Below are positions 38,601 through 53,600 of a stretch of 64,000 nucleotides of DNA, one piece after another. Below the pieces are notes generated by a model. It was given only the letters and a program-made list of their open reading frames with translations. It was not told the DNA's origin and searched no databases. Position 1 is the first letter of the stretch. Every line of letters begins with the position of its first letter. The stretch comes from Neodiprion pinetum (Eukaryota > Arthropoda > Insecta > Hymenoptera > Diprionidae). The translations under genes and the position numbers were made by a program. The stretch lies in contig NC_060233.1 of assembly GCF_021155775.2 (NCBI RefSeq), positions 6,552,501 to 6,616,500 on the forward strand. Direction: 5' to 3'.

Positions 38601-41600
38601 AGAAACCGCACGGAACGTTGAATTCCATGCAACGATATTTGGCATGTCCATACGCATATATGCCGTGTCTCATCATCTTCGGAGGTTTGTTTAATGGCGG
38701 ATATGAACGTGTCATTAATAATGCATATATATATACACACTGAGTCAGAGGAGAGTAATTTATGTCTTCAACGCGAAGAGATGCGTACGTATATTTGCTC
38801 GCAAGCTATAAATGTTTAGCTGAATTGCCTTTCGGTCAAGGTCAACCGTGTGTAATGTATGCGTATTGTACGTGTAACTTGAAAGTAAGAATGAAAAAAC
38901 ATTCACGTCGTTTCGAAATAACAATGAAAAACTTTTTAGTCACTTCAAACCTGCAATTTCAATGTCAATATCAAGCCTATGGCGCATGACTGTGGTCTCA
39001 GGTCATAGACTGCGCGAAGTCATGACAGTCCAAGCCAGCCAGCACCGAGTCCCGATACCACAAGTATTTTCCAATTAGCAGCAACGGTGGGTACGCTTGG
39101 AGCTCCGGTACCTTTACAACTCGTGGTTCTTTGATTACTCGGCAATTATAAGCCCATCTTTTATACACCGCACCTATAAATAACTGGACAAAATGAAAAC
39201 GACTGGGTGGCGCCGGCGCTTGTCGGCAACGACATTCAGGAAGTCGTTCAGAAACCGGAGGAAGAAATCTACGATCTACGAGCTAAAAGCCTGCAGTTGT
39301 ACCTTCTCTTCCTCATCCTTGCTCTGAATCATTCTCAACGACATTCTGCGATCTCACCTCTCAAAACAAATGACGAATTTTTACGCCTCTAGGGTGTGAA
39401 TCGCAAGTAACGAAGACTGCATCGAGTGCATTGCGTAGAAACCGAGATGATGTTTGAAATAACTTGAAAAAATTCTGTCACACTCTTTAAATATGACATT
39501 TCAAGGCGAGTTAATTGTTTTTAGCAGCAGGAAATTTTGAATATGAAAAAGAAATTCAGAAAACAACTCATTGAATTTTCAACATGGTGAGCTGAAAATT
39601 GACTCATTGTCAGTAACTCTCAAGACACGGATATTTGAGAAAATAAAATATGGAGATACCGCGCGATGAAAAAGACTCACGTCTTTCAGTGAAAGAGGTT
39701 GAATTTTTGGAAAAATAATGAATGAACGATTTTACAATATTTCATAATTTATCTTCAATCAAATCAGGTTATTCTGAATCATTTTCGTATGGATTTCACG
39801 GTGAAGAATCAGCGGGGTCATTTTGACCCCTGTGTCCATGTCCCTGCAAAGATTTGCGCTCGGTATCCTAACAAAGCGTGATTCTTATCCTTCTCCGAGT
39901 AGCTTCTTGTCACCTGCACCACCTCGACTCTGTGAAATATTCCTGACTGGTTTCTTTTCACGTTCAGGCTTCAAGTGGCTCCGGATCGAGATCAGTAGGA
40001 GGCGATCACCGGGAGATCGGCGCCGAGGCATCGCGTCTACGCGTCTCTTGGAGAATTTTCATTTTTATTTTTTATTTTTCTTCTCGTTTCTTCTTTCTCT
40101 TCTTTCGCGGAGTTTCTTCTGTCTGTTTATTCGGTATTTCTCAGTGGTCCGCATGCCAGTATAATAATCGCGACGCGTTCAGACTCATTATCAGTTATTC
40201 CTCGCTTTTAAATTTTAACACGTCTCGTAATTCGTGTGAAAATTGCTTTTCGATCGTTCTAATCGGCTGCTGTTATTAAGGGAGGACCCGACCAAAATTT
40301 TAATCAAAAACGGTCTGAAAATATTAAAGATACTATTTCCGAGGTTCAGATTTCAGATTTCGTTCAGCGAAATTTAGTCACATCGTTCAAACCAGAAACT
40401 CAAACGGGCAATTTTAAGGGCTCTCGAACTGTGCCCACAGTTGTGCAATTTACTTATCACGTGATAAATGCCTCGTAAGCTGTGCGCAAAACGTCACATG
40501 TTTGTCAAGGAATAAATAACGCGTTGTAATCTTATACTTGGAATCTTTATTACGGCAGAGTTTATCGGTCACGATTGTACACGCATGCCGATTTGTTTGT
40601 CGTTATTATTTAACGCACGGTAAAATGTTCATTTTGCACAGGTTGATGTTTCTTCCGTGAGTACAGCTACGTAAATGCGGAAGAAAGGAGCTGCCGATAC
40701 ATTCGTTCGCTAATTGTAAAAGAAGCGTCGTGATGCACAGGGAAAAGAGAGAGACGGACAGAGGTTGAAGATTACTGACACCGCTTGTCTCCGAGTCTAT
40801 TAGAACGTCCGTGCATTGTATTGCTTAATGCAATTTGAACTTGCAATTAGCTCCTAGTTTCAACATCTGACAATGCGCGTACACACGTATCTGAGGCCAA
40901 CGAGCTTTCATTCACGCTAAATCAACGGAGGCGTCATGAATTTCTCGATTCCGTTCAACGTACGTGTTTGATTTATTTTCTTCATCGTCATCGCTACGAT
41001 CATCCTTGCATATTAAATAATTTAAATACCTACGTGTTGTTCATAGCCGATTCCCAATTACATACAACAAGGTATGAAAACGATAATTTCAAACATAAAG
41101 TCTTCGGTAACATTCCCAAAAGCCAATCAAATCTTCGATCATATTCTTCTCGGTTCAAAAAAGAAAATAAAAATTTCGAAGCTAGGATAGACTGACACCA
41201 TAAGAAATTGATTTAGTGCACAGCTAAGGATAAACATTGGATCAATTCTTACAATCCTGTACACAGTGATAACCAATTATCGAATTGTGCAGAGCATCGA
41301 TGATATTTGCTTTCAAGAATAACCCGCAGTACTTCTGTCAATTGCCAACCAACGATCAAAAATGAATCAACCGTCGGCAGGAATGAAATTCCAGCGAACG
41401 AAGGAGACGGTAAAACTTAAAAATTCGAAATACGAAGAATGCATTATCGATGAAACCCCGCAGCATCGCGTGTAGGCAGCCTTCACACGCTGAATTATTA
41501 CTGTACCATAAAAACCGCCTTCCATCATCTCCTCCAGAACGAGACGTGTTTACCTGGAGCGGAGAGGCGAGTAAGGAAGATGCGCTGGAGGCACGTATAA

Positions 41601-44600
41601 GACTCGTGCGCCTGCACACACAGAGGTGTATAATCGTTGTATACAGAGGCGTGTTATCTTCGGTCCGGTTTACCACCGTGGGGATCCTGGGTCAATAGAC
41701 GGAGGGATCCTTGCCCGCGTGGCAAGGTCGTCGTGGAGTTAAAAATAAACTCACCACGATCCCGGTGTAGCACATCGAAAAGCATTTCGAAGAGAACCAG
41801 TCCTTCGGTCCGCCTTCGGGTGGGCAGGGGAGAGAACGATGCAGGGCGATGAACGCGTTCTCTGAGCCACGGGACCAAGCAGGGAGATGAAATCCTGAGA
41901 AGTGCCCGAACCGCTGGAAATGTAAAATCGGCGCTACGGTCCCCCTCGGCAAGGCCGATCATCGACAGGCTAGAAAAACTCGAGTCCAAGTCTTACTCGA
42001 CGTGACGTGATGCGAATGTCCGAACAGAGTACGCTGGTACGACGCGATATGTATTTCTGGTAGGTATGATACACCGAATTACAAGTTGATTCCAAAGAGC
42101 GAAACATGAAATGGGTCTTCCGATGTTCCAGACCGTGAAATGGATTAGAAACACCTTCCATGTTGCAGGAAAACAGCCTGCAGTGCGGGCAAGAAATTGG
42201 TCTTCTGATGTTCCGCACCATGAAATGGATTAGGAACACCTTTCATGTTAGATGGCATTCCTGCACTGAAGCTATTACCTTGAGTATATAGAACGAAGTG
42301 ACGAAGGGACTGAACTAAATTATACAGTCGTTCCATCATTGTTCGAATGGGAATAAATTATTGTGATTTTAATCGTCGGGACAAGATCATGCGATATGGT
42401 TGCCTGTGGCTAAATTCACGAATACACGTAACCTTCGCCTCTGATTTACGACTGGACCAAGACGCAAAGGTATCACTTAAGAGTATCGGAACTTTCGTAA
42501 CTTGTGTTGAATGAATCGTGTGATCAAACTTGAAACACACACTGCAGACGTATTCTCGAATTCCGAGCTGAAGGCACATCCAAAAGTGTACCGATACTAT
42601 CAGCGTCGAATCATCTTTTGGTAGGAATCACAAGACATGAAATCTGGTTCACAGTACGATGTAATCTTTACGGGTCTGCGGGTTGGAAGACGTCCATTTC
42701 CAAGCGTCACCTTCGAGGATGCTAAATGAGAAAGCGATTGAACCAATCGACTTCCGCAACAGCCAAGCATTTACGCATAGCGTAATAAAATTGTGCGCTG
42801 TCCGGATTCTGGTTTGGAACAACGGTCGACCTCGAGACGAAGGGTGATGCTGATCCAGCCCGTATTATGGATATAATTACATTCAATCGAAGCATTCGTG
42901 TATATGCCGAAACGCGGTTATTTGCGTAAAACTTTTCGAGGTCGCGAGGGGTCGGTGGAAAAAATTTGCATCCACTGTGCGGTTCGGAACCGAAATTCTT
43001 CGAACCATACACAGTCGTTCACGTTATATTCCAGACGCTGTCACGCCGCGCCCAAATCCTTTATTAGACACGAAGCACGAGGCGGGGCAAGATGCCGAGC
43101 CCAAGAAGATGATTTATGTCACGCCGTTCCATTGTCGTTTCACTGCACGAGTCTACCGGACTCGAGTTTTTTGGACTCTTCACCATGGGATTTCTCATCG
43201 TGTCAACGAGATTGACGCAACACTTTTGGACATTTGGAAACACACATCTTCCCACATCATCCACCGCGTTTGATTATAAGATTGGGCAATTGGAACGGCA
43301 GCAAGGTTATCCCGCAGGTGCATTCAAGCACTGGACGAACCTCTTGAAATGATCGGGAATAATGTTGTAACAAAGTGATATTCACACCTCTTATGCCGAC
43401 ATAATATTCAGTCATCAAATGTTTAATCATTTGACTACAAACGAATACTCCAAACACTTTAACAGGAGCACTTCGATTCCAAATACATCCACTTTTTCAC
43501 ACATTTTTCTTTACTGTGAGACTTCTTCGACTCGACGTTTGCTCGTTACGAATGCACGAATAATCCATTCATTCCGTTAGACGCAATTCCTAGATTGCCC
43601 TTTGTAACAATATATTAGAACGTCGATCCAGTTTTTATCCTAATTCTAAACTCATTTTAATTCCCAGTCACAACGATGATGCATCGACACAACTGCACCT
43701 TTTTCGTCCTATACTGTCCAGTATCTTTACCTACATTACCGGAACACCGTTTACTCGGTTTCTTTTGAGATTTACCAAAGGCAAATCTTGAGACTTGACT
43801 TTCCGTGCAGTGAAACGATGAAAGGGTAAAAATATATGGATACCCGATCAAATCGGCGATGGAATTTGCCAGCTATTTTCTCCTTTGTGAACAGAGTGGC
43901 GAACCTGTGTCCAGCAATTTGTACCCAACGCGCATCACCGCCATCCAAACGCACCGAGCGATTTTAAATCGGCCGCTTCTAATTACGCGGGTGATATGTT
44001 TCTTAATCAGTACCGAGGCCGGCAAGCCAATTTCTAATGTGGACACTCAGGACCTTGGCTGCGATGTCGCTTCCACCTTCCACCCACAACGACTCGCAGT
44101 CGGTCTTTTCACACCTGAATACCGGAGAAACTCGGTGTAGGAAAATTCCGGAAGCCAGCTGTACCGACTTGACAAACAACAGAGGATAAAAGAAAAGAAA
44201 AGGAAACCATTGCAGATGTTGAAGATGAAAACCGGCGCTTATACGGTGACTTTATGCTGGGTATTCGTTCGACAAAATTACACCTATATTTTCCAACGTA
44301 TGCAGCAGATCAAACGAGCCAATGGATAATTAGGCACACAAGTTTTAAGCGTTTGTCGCGACGTATTCAAAACCTGACCCCTAGACGCTCCGCAAGTATT
44401 GTGCCGCAGACTTTCTGCATATATAATGTTACAAGCTGCGTACCAAAAGCACGTGTTTTCACAGTCGACGCAAGGTTGACAAAACATTTATTCATGTATT
44501 TGCGACAAATCGATTTCGGCTCATAAATTCGTGATCGCGCATTTGTAAAAATTGATTGTTTTTTTTTTTTTTTAGGAAGAGGGCGAATTCTTGTGCAAAG

Positions 44601-47600
44601 AAAAAAAAAAATCAGCCTTGTATTTGTTTAAAATTTTGACCAACTAACGCGCGTAAGTGCCGCCCACTTATATACTCTTACTTAACGTTATTCTAATCCC
44701 CGAGCCAAAACATGTTCTGTTTATCAATGTCGCCGAGTGTACGTACAACATTGTAGGCGAAGCTCTCAACTGTTGGGCTAATCGTTTGGTGCCTCGTTGG
44801 GCATACTTAAAAGCCCCGAATTACTGCATCGAGACGTTTGAAAATTACCAATTAAATGGATCGCCGGCACATGTGCCGATACCGATAGACGGGCGACTTT
44901 CGCATTCGATAGTCTAATTCTAATGTCAGAGAAATGGCGAAGTGTACGAAAATCTTAATTTGGCATTACGGTTCTCGATCAGGTACGAAACGCCTCGAAG
45001 TTTCGAGCAAATATTTGCCCGGCTGTAAACACGATATAATTGAATCGAAGACCTGCAGCCAAGGCGTGATTTTTTTCCTTTCTTTCATTTTTTGTTTCTT
45101 TTTTTTTTACAACGGGGAAAAATCCGGGCCCCCGGATCGACTCTCTTGGCAGGAGTTAAAACGACGATGCTCCTTTTTTGGCCCGAGTTATATGGCTTGC
45201 GTTGAAAAATGAACCGAAATATGTGACCCAGAATCTGATCGGGCGCCATCCGTGAGCCGATCTAACTGTTCAACGTTCTTCGATCACGCGAGATGGAAAG
45301 AGACGAGCTGAAAATAGATCCTCGGTAATTACTTTCTTGCAAGGAGGAGGCACCCGCGATACCGGCTCCTCAGGCCAACTATTTCGAATAATCAAAGAGA
45401 AACTCAGGAACAATTTCATCTTAATATAGCCTACAACACGCAATGGCATCCGCTTCGGTGCAAGTTAAATACTGTACAACTTTGCGCTAATTAACATTTC
45501 TCCATATGGTATCACGTATGTTTATAATTCAGGATATTCCAGATACGTCGAGAATTTTCATGCACCGATATAATCAGCGTCGTTCCTAAAACAACCAAAT
45601 AATATCGAATAACCTACACCTGCAGGTTGATTATTCCTGGGGAAATTTTTTTAACAAGACTCGAGCAGATCGCGTGGGCAAGTAATTGAGTCAAGGCCGT
45701 CATCGTACCCATGGTGCTTGATGGTTGATTTTTTTCAAACTTTCCTATAATTTATTTACAAAGACGACGGTATGCGTGCGATATTTTATCGCGTCTCATT
45801 GAAAACGACGCCTCTTATAAAAAACATTCCTCCAGTTGCCCTTAATTACTCGAAAAAGAAAGTGACAGGTGAAATTTTAATGACTTTGAATATGATCGCG
45901 AGATTCTCTTCTGAAATCGTTGTAGCAATTCACGATTACATTTATCGTACGGGGGGTCAAAATTCCTTATGGGGGAAGATTCGTCTGACTGATAGATTTT
46001 TGAAAATATTCAATTCGCTCAAAGATATTAAAACGGACTCGTCAAATCTTGAAGATCATTTATTTTCGCATACAATTTGAAAGTGTAGCTCGCAATATGA
46101 GAGAAGAGAAGACAAGTGTCGAAATTTTTGTCTCAGCTTGCGATTTTATTCAACGTATTGTATATTTTATCCGCTGCACGAGAATACAAAACCTGATATA
46201 TGGTAGTTAGCATTTTTTCGCCTCACGAGAACCGAAAAGTGGGGCTTAACAGCCCTCAGCAATTTCCATTATTTCTATTTACAGCCTCATCGTCGGACAG
46301 ATCCTACAAGAGTCTCGTTACTTGCACGTTCCTGGCGCCACATGGCTAAAAAAAAAAAATCCGCGATAGATATTCTACATAGCGTAACACGCTTTCATCC
46401 CGGCTCTAGTCCAGGGGACGTGATACTTCTGATAAATATAAGCGGCGCCATTAATTCTTTGTGTAACAAGCGAGTAATTAAGCTTTTTGGTAACTTCGAA
46501 AGGCCTGCGTAAAGAGAATTCATGAATGGTCATTGGACTGCGGGTCGCAGGAAATGTGCAGATTATGATTTCGTCCAACGTGTTCAAGCTTTCGCCGAAA
46601 TGTTTTCGCCATTTCTCGCAGTTATTTGTACGCTGAACCGACCGCAGGATAAAACCGGTTTCTAAGTCGTTATAAGCAGACGTGAAATATTGCAGGGGAA
46701 TAAAAAGAAATGTGGATGTTAATGAAAAATCCCAGAGAAATTATAAAAGTAACCCGAATAATGTTTAGCGTGTTGTTTTTATTCCTTATAAAAAATTCGT
46801 GATGGAAATCAAAGGATATTTAAACAATTGACAAAACAAAAACTATCCGCCCAACGTTCCAGAATACAAGATATTCATTAAAACAGTGCTTCGTGGAAAT
46901 TAGATTGTTTGAAATTTCATGAAATTTTTAATTCCTTCTCTGATTAACGGATTGATTTCAGATCCATATTCCAAAAAACTTAGACCTTCTGGCACTTTGA
47001 TGCAATATTTCGAGATACAATCGGATAGATATTGGTCTGATTCTTTTTTACGACGATCTCTCAATTCCTTGAGCCTCAGTATAATTTTCGGAATTAATGA
47101 TTCAGCCAAAAAACAATGACAAATTCAAACCTTTACCAAACAATATCAAAAATTAGTTTTTATTTTCTTTCGGGCGTCTTCTTAGATCTAGAGGAAAAAA
47201 AATTCCGAAACAAATCTGATCGCCAGTGCGTATTGAGTTTCAGAGTCTGAAAAAAGTCTAAGTGCAGAATCGAACAGTCATAGGCGTGAAATACGGATTT
47301 CATTGTTTTCAATTTTTAATAACGAATCTTGAAAATGATCGTATTCTTTTCTATCAGAAGATCACACAATTATCTCGATCCGATTTCACCTTCCATAATT
47401 TCTAAAACAACAACTCCTGAGAAAAGTGGAACCTTGCCGCGGTCTCGTTCACCTCAAAAAATGAATCTCGACGTGTAGTGGAATAATTTCGTTGATTGGT
47501 AGTGTAAGAGCTCGTTACCGGCTCATCGTCGTTCAATTTATCGCATCGGCAGGTTGTTCGCACCCTCGAGTGTGCGCAGAGCTATATATAAATCGGCGCA

Positions 47601-50600
47601 CGCGCTGCCCGCGAAAAAGGACGAATAGGACGAAAAGACGCCACGGCGCCGGCGCCGAAGCGTCGCGAAGCGAGCGACGCCCAGTAAACCGTTCGAGATC
47701 CTCGGGCGTTTCCTCGACGTCGAGGGGCGCCAGTTGAAATGACTGGGGTAGGAGAAAATTACTCTTCACGTCGGACAGCTCTGCTCGCATGCAATTGAGA
47801 CGGTCTATTTCTGTGCGCACTATTTACTGACATTTTTTACTTTCTACTCAGGCGCAGTGTCGATAGCCTATAAGCTGGTCGCGTATAAAGGTGCTTCGCA
47901 TTCTGAGCGTCGATTCGACTTCGTATCTATACCCACGTTCCTATCACCCGGCTGAACCGGCGTACATTGTCATGCAGCTCGATCGCAGATCGCGAATAAC
48001 GAATCGCGGAACTTTTGATAAACGGGAATTGCTTCGTGAAAACAATAAACTTTTGCCAAGTCTTGGCCTGTCGCGAACATGTCGACGTTCGTTTGATGGA
48101 TGAGTTAATGAGTTACGTGGGAAACCACGAACTCCTCAAACGAACGAAAGTTTAAGCTTATTGAATCTCATTTCGGATTTATCACAGATGCTTTGGTTGA
48201 TTTCAACGTTGACGTGTATATATATCCAAATATCGAAGTCCACGTATCGCAAACGCGAAAAGTGTCTAATAGCCCCATTCTATGCGCAATTCTGAACAAA
48301 AACACTCAAATCCATTTTCATTTGACGCAGAAATGAAGAAGTGGCATGAATTCTACGAATTTACTGTTCCCATTTCGTAGAATCCGTGTCATTTCTTTAT
48401 TTCTGGGGCAAATGAAAATGCACTGGAGTGTTTTTGTTCAGAATTGCGTATAGAATGGGGCTGTTAAGACATTTTTCGCGTTTGAGATACGTGGACTTCG
48501 ATATTCAGAGATACAACGTCGAAATCGACTAGAGCACTCCCTTAATGATGGTTTTATAAAAACAAAGGCAATGATTTGTACAAAGTTTTTATCTTCGATC
48601 AAATTTCAGTTCCTTCGATCTGCGAAATTTCCGCAGGTGTTCGAATACCGGTCATTTTCGTACAGCCAACTTGTTATTCTCTTCTTTTACCGAAAGTTAT
48701 TTTCCACAAAACTCATTTGCTTGGTATTTTAAATATTTTTCGCACGGATAATATCATTGAAATATATTTACCAACAGGGTTTTTTTGTTCAATATTTTTT
48801 CCTCGCAATCCTCTTTCACTTCGCTCACGTATTTTTCGTCAATTTTTTTGAGAAATGAGAAAACTACAAGTTTTTGTAGTATCTTACAAAAGTACGAAGC
48901 GAGATATAAACTCATCTCAACATGGTGGGTTATTGAGTTTTACTCGACGAAGTTGTAAAATTTCCATGCCAATAAAATCGTTTCACGATGCTAGACGAAG
49001 AAACGAATAAATGTTTCTCCGTTCTAATATTTGAAATATTCGAACTAGTCAAGAAGGCACGCAGCCATATGCTCCATTCCCTAAGCATGCCACGCAGTTG
49101 CACAATCATCGAACACATCGTCTTCTGTTACCAACATACCTGCAAACTTTTTGCGTGCCTAAAGCATGTTTTATTGATTTGTTCACGCGCCAGTTGACGC
49201 GTTGCTCGACATTCGTGGTTAATGACAACCGGATTAATTGGCGTTAAATCATCTATCGATCCCAGTAACCGAAGTATATTGAATTTCAAATTGTCGCATA
49301 AAACAACGTGTAGCAAAAGCACGTGATCTTTCCGAGGTTGACTCATTCCGCGACACTTCGCTTCCTGCCATTACAAACGAATTGTTCGTATACCTACAAG
49401 TTTGTTTTTCTTTTTGTTTTTGCTTTTGTTTTATTGTTTTATTGTTTTTTCTTACGACAACTGGACCCGCACGACGAACACTTCGCTGCACAAACATGAT
49501 CCACTGTCCGCAGTCCATCTGCAGACGGTGAACCAGTATTTCTGAACTTTCCTCAAAGTCACGTTTCACCGCGTGATACAATGCAATCGACGCCATTCCG
49601 CGAGTCGCTATGCATACCCTCAATGCCATTGAGGCTGCCATAACCTGAAACCACGATGCCTAACTGCAATTATCGGGAGACCGTGCTTTGCTACTGAATC
49701 GTGCCTCGCGCTAACAACGTTGCAACACTCGCTCAGTGCGATCCTTTTTCATCCGTCTAAAACCGCTCTCTCCGCCTATCGGACTCACAGCCTTGATTCG
49801 ACCTTGTCATCTTATACTTTCCCAACTTTATCGAAATTCAGTTATCGGAGCTGAGTCAACCCCCTTTTGTTCACGGTGAATGCATACTTCAACATCACCA
49901 ATGTATCAACATGACACAATATTGCTCCGACATTAACGATCGTTGAAAAAATCATTTAAACGATCGCGAAAGTGGATAAGGGTGATCACAAAACACGGTC
50001 TACTTTTCGATGTCACGTGAATTTTTCACAAACCACGTAAAGGACGGTCAACAAGTGTTGGACCATTTGAAATGGTTAATTTAAGGTGGTGCTCTTTTTA
50101 TCCTCTTCGACAAAAATCACACAAGACGAAGTATTGCGATGTTGTACACGTGGAGTGCAAATCAATTTTTCAATAAAGAAATATGAACAGCTCCATTTAT
50201 CCATTAGCATACAGAGAATCTGTTGTATATGGAAATGCGCAACAGCTCGTTGGAAAGCCTTTAGCAAGGTGACGTTGAATCATCAATTCACTGTACGCTA
50301 TACTCCGACACAGAATCGCGATATTATTAGTATACTTGTTAACTATTCAGTCAAGGAAGCATAAAGCTGTGAGGGAGGAAAAGAGAATGCTGCAGTAGAA
50401 TTTTCCTTCGTCCGTGAGTTCGAACCGGACGTAAACTGACGTCACGGTCATCTTGTGATACTTTTTACCTTTACCGTTCCCCTGATCACCTTGGATCGTG
50501 TGTCAAAAAATCAGAGATCGATATTTGATAGATCAAACAAGACGAAATACTTATAGAAAAATTTCGCTCGTTTAGCTTTCGTGGAAACTGATCCGTTAAC

Positions 50601-53600
50601 CGTTCGAGCTAAATAATCGTTAAGGTAAGTGTACCATTCATTGACCCTGTCCCAATTATTAACTTTTTTTGGTTGTATCTGTCTGATCCTTAGTTCCAAA
50701 ATTACCAAAAAATAAATTTGTACCGTCTAACCCTCTAGAAATTGATTTTAGTCGTCGAGAAATTCACAATTTGTGCGGTCAGTTTTAATTTTGAAAATTA
50801 AAAGGGTCGGTAATTGGGTCTAAACGTGTCAATAACTGGTACACTTACCTTACAGCAACCGAGACAAACTGGCTCCATTTCGGGGAAACCGATTGACGGG
50901 TAAGTGTTAGATATTCTCAACTCACTGACCGACATCTACGATGTGCTGTAACGTTGGGAAGCGACGTTTAACCCTCAAGGAGATTCGTTGCAGCGTGATG
51001 ACGTAGGCGAGCACCGCGTACCTGACGATGTTCCGACGCATCAGCCGACCCCTTTCATCCTGAAACATCGGTAAAGAGAAGTAACGAGATCAATCATGCT
51101 GTTTTGGTCGAAGATGAATGGAATTTGGAAGAGGGACGGCGTGTTGCCACTCGTCGCAAACTCCAAGCCCTTGGGAGTTGCGATTTCGTCGAAGAAGAAG
51201 AAAACGCGAGACCAGTCGGCGATCATTCGGCGGCATTGACCTCCAACTTCGTTAACTCATTTGGATAAGGAAGCTGCACATTTCTCTTACGTAACGACCG
51301 GCGACCATTTCCAGTTCTCGCCGGATCGGTGAACTCTTACTGCCCACCGATGAACAACACACTCACTTTTACGCAACCCACCGTCTCTCAAGCTGCAGGG
51401 CAAACTCGACACGCTCGTTATTACATCTCTTTCGTCGTTTCTCCTGTGTATAATTCATTCTATCTACACTCTCCAAAAAATAACACCATCCATAGAAGCG
51501 TCTTGTCCAGCGTTCAAGAGTGGCTTTGGACGTAACCAAGGTCGTCCGTTGCTGGATTAGAAAGTCTATAATTCATGTCTGTGGACAATTTCACTTGTAC
51601 TTTGAAATCCCATTTCTTCCTTTATCGTTAGACCAGAGTGAACACCTAAGATCCTGATTTCGACACAAAATTTAATCTCCGATTCATAATCACCGCAATT
51701 AGACTCATGAATACGTCGAGATTCTGGGTGAAACGTTACCGCTTTGAGCAGGTATGTAAAAGGGGCAAAAGACGAATAAAAATTGATATCAAAGCAGTCT
51801 GTGAATCTTGCTTGGTATCCATGAACGGATCTGAGCAGAGACCTCTTATCCTGAGTTGAATTTATTGCAGACATTTTCGGACACGTATTTATGACTAACT
51901 TTTTATCGCTTGTTTCTTGTGCGGCCAAGATGGAAGAAAATTGTTTTTAAAAAATTGAAAATAAAAATAAACGGATACTTTCGCGAGGTTTATAATCCTG
52001 TTTTCGATTCCGCAGCTTTCCGAGTTGAAAAGACAGGACGAACCTTTATCGACTTTGGTTCACGACCTCCAACCGGAATGTTGAACCCTGCACCGCTGTA
52101 ATCAACACCTTTCTCGCCATTGTCTCACCGATTTTAAAATTACACTCGTAGAAACGCAAATGCTCGAACAGCTCGGGTTTATATCGATTTCTCTTTCAGC
52201 TGGATTCTAACTGGAAAAAAGCCAGAAAGTGAAAGATTGATTTATGTGTAAGTTCACTTTCCGGCTTACGCGCTCGGTCGGAATTAATCGACTAGATTCG
52301 CCGAGCAAATATAATGCATCATTTATTTTCTCCTAAAAATTTTCATGATATAAAACCTGATGGCAAAAATATCAAGCATATGAAAATCACTGAACAGTTT
52401 TGATAAAAGTGAAAACTTGAGTAGAAAATATTTAAAAATCAGTTGTTACGTACAAAATTCGAATAAAATGATCAAATTTTCTGACGAATACATTCATTTT
52501 TCAAAAAACAAGATTCCCACAGTCAGTAACATTGTTACTGTCCGTGTCTAAAATTCATGCCTTGAATTATAAGAAGAGTTGAAACGCGATCGAGTTTCAG
52601 CTTTATACTGTCGCAAAAAATTGAGTAAAAGTGATGTAAAAAGGGAATAAAAAAGGAAAGAAAAAAGAAAAATTGGCGAGTCAGGCGAGCTCCAACCACG
52701 TGGCAGATGAAGTGCGCAAAGTAAAATGAACTGGTCGCGTGTCAAGACTAATTTCGTGGCAGCGGGTCTGATTCGAATCACGTTTCCTGGTCGCGACTCT
52801 TGCAGGACTTTCCCTACGCCGACGCGTTCTATTCGGCAAGATACAAATAGCGGCGTCGATTCGCGCGTCACGACGCCTCTGTGACGTAGTTGTTGTAGAT
52901 ATAATCGAGGCTAACGGCTCGAAAGAGCGAAAAAAATTTTATCACTAGTGCAAGAAATTAACCACCTGCGCACGGCGTGGATTCAGGGATATTACATAGT
53001 TATTGAGCACAATGTTTAACAGACGTCTAGTTGTGGTGCACAATATTATGCAACAGGATAATGGATATACGTCGTTTGTAGATGAGGTAATTAAGGAGAC
53101 AATCGCTTTATTGAATATTAATAACTAGCACGTGGATATAATCGAGAGAAAATAAAATTAGGAAAACTGTCGTGTAGATAGAGGAGAAAAAACAGTGATG
53201 ATTACAACGATGACGATGAAGTTTTATACAGTCTGACTATCCCGTTACCGTTGCGTCACAACCGCGTTCGAAGTTCGATTTTGGTATTCTGCGTGTCGAG
53301 ATGCGTGTTACATTTTTACTTATAGTTTGGTAGATTTCTTTTTTCTTTTAATTTTTTAATTGAGAAAATTACATATTTCATTTCTCGTTGTGAAAAAACT
53401 TTTCCAGATGGATTGGTTGAAAAATATTACGTTCTTGTGGGTGAAACTGCCAAATCGACTCTTGACATGCCTCACTTTGGATGGTGGTTTCACCCCCTTA
53501 AAGTGCTTAATGGCGGATAAAAGGAAAAGACGTGTCGCTTAGTTTTTAGTCTACTATAACATATTAAAAAAGAAATGAAATCGCAGAGATCGATCTGGGT

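Larger units (their letters stand above)
33812..50929 (-). other. Best: Giant intron of bestrophin, 17.1 kb
   Basis: Separates two coding exons whose frames join correctly (GTCAGT donor, TTCCAG acceptor). It contains a CA microsatellite (37483-37502), an 85-base-period tandem duplication (42108-42268), a CpG-rich block with a TATA-like box (47550-47760), a long inverted repeat (48185-48542) and a MITE-like element (50624-50849). The rest is AT-rich sequence with scattered short open frames, none of which I recognise as a gene. Confidence 0.85.

Noticed and set aside
46900..47119. Mirror open frames on both strands
   Set aside because: Complementary low-stop composition; no motif on either strand.
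50920..50925. GTGAGT as the donor of the exon at 50930
   Set aside because: Using it would break the reading frame into the next exon; GTCAGT four bases earlier keeps it.
51566..51928. 120-residue frame on the minus strand in an intron
   Set aside because: Starts at TTG, has no recognised domain and does not fit any bestrophin splice phase.
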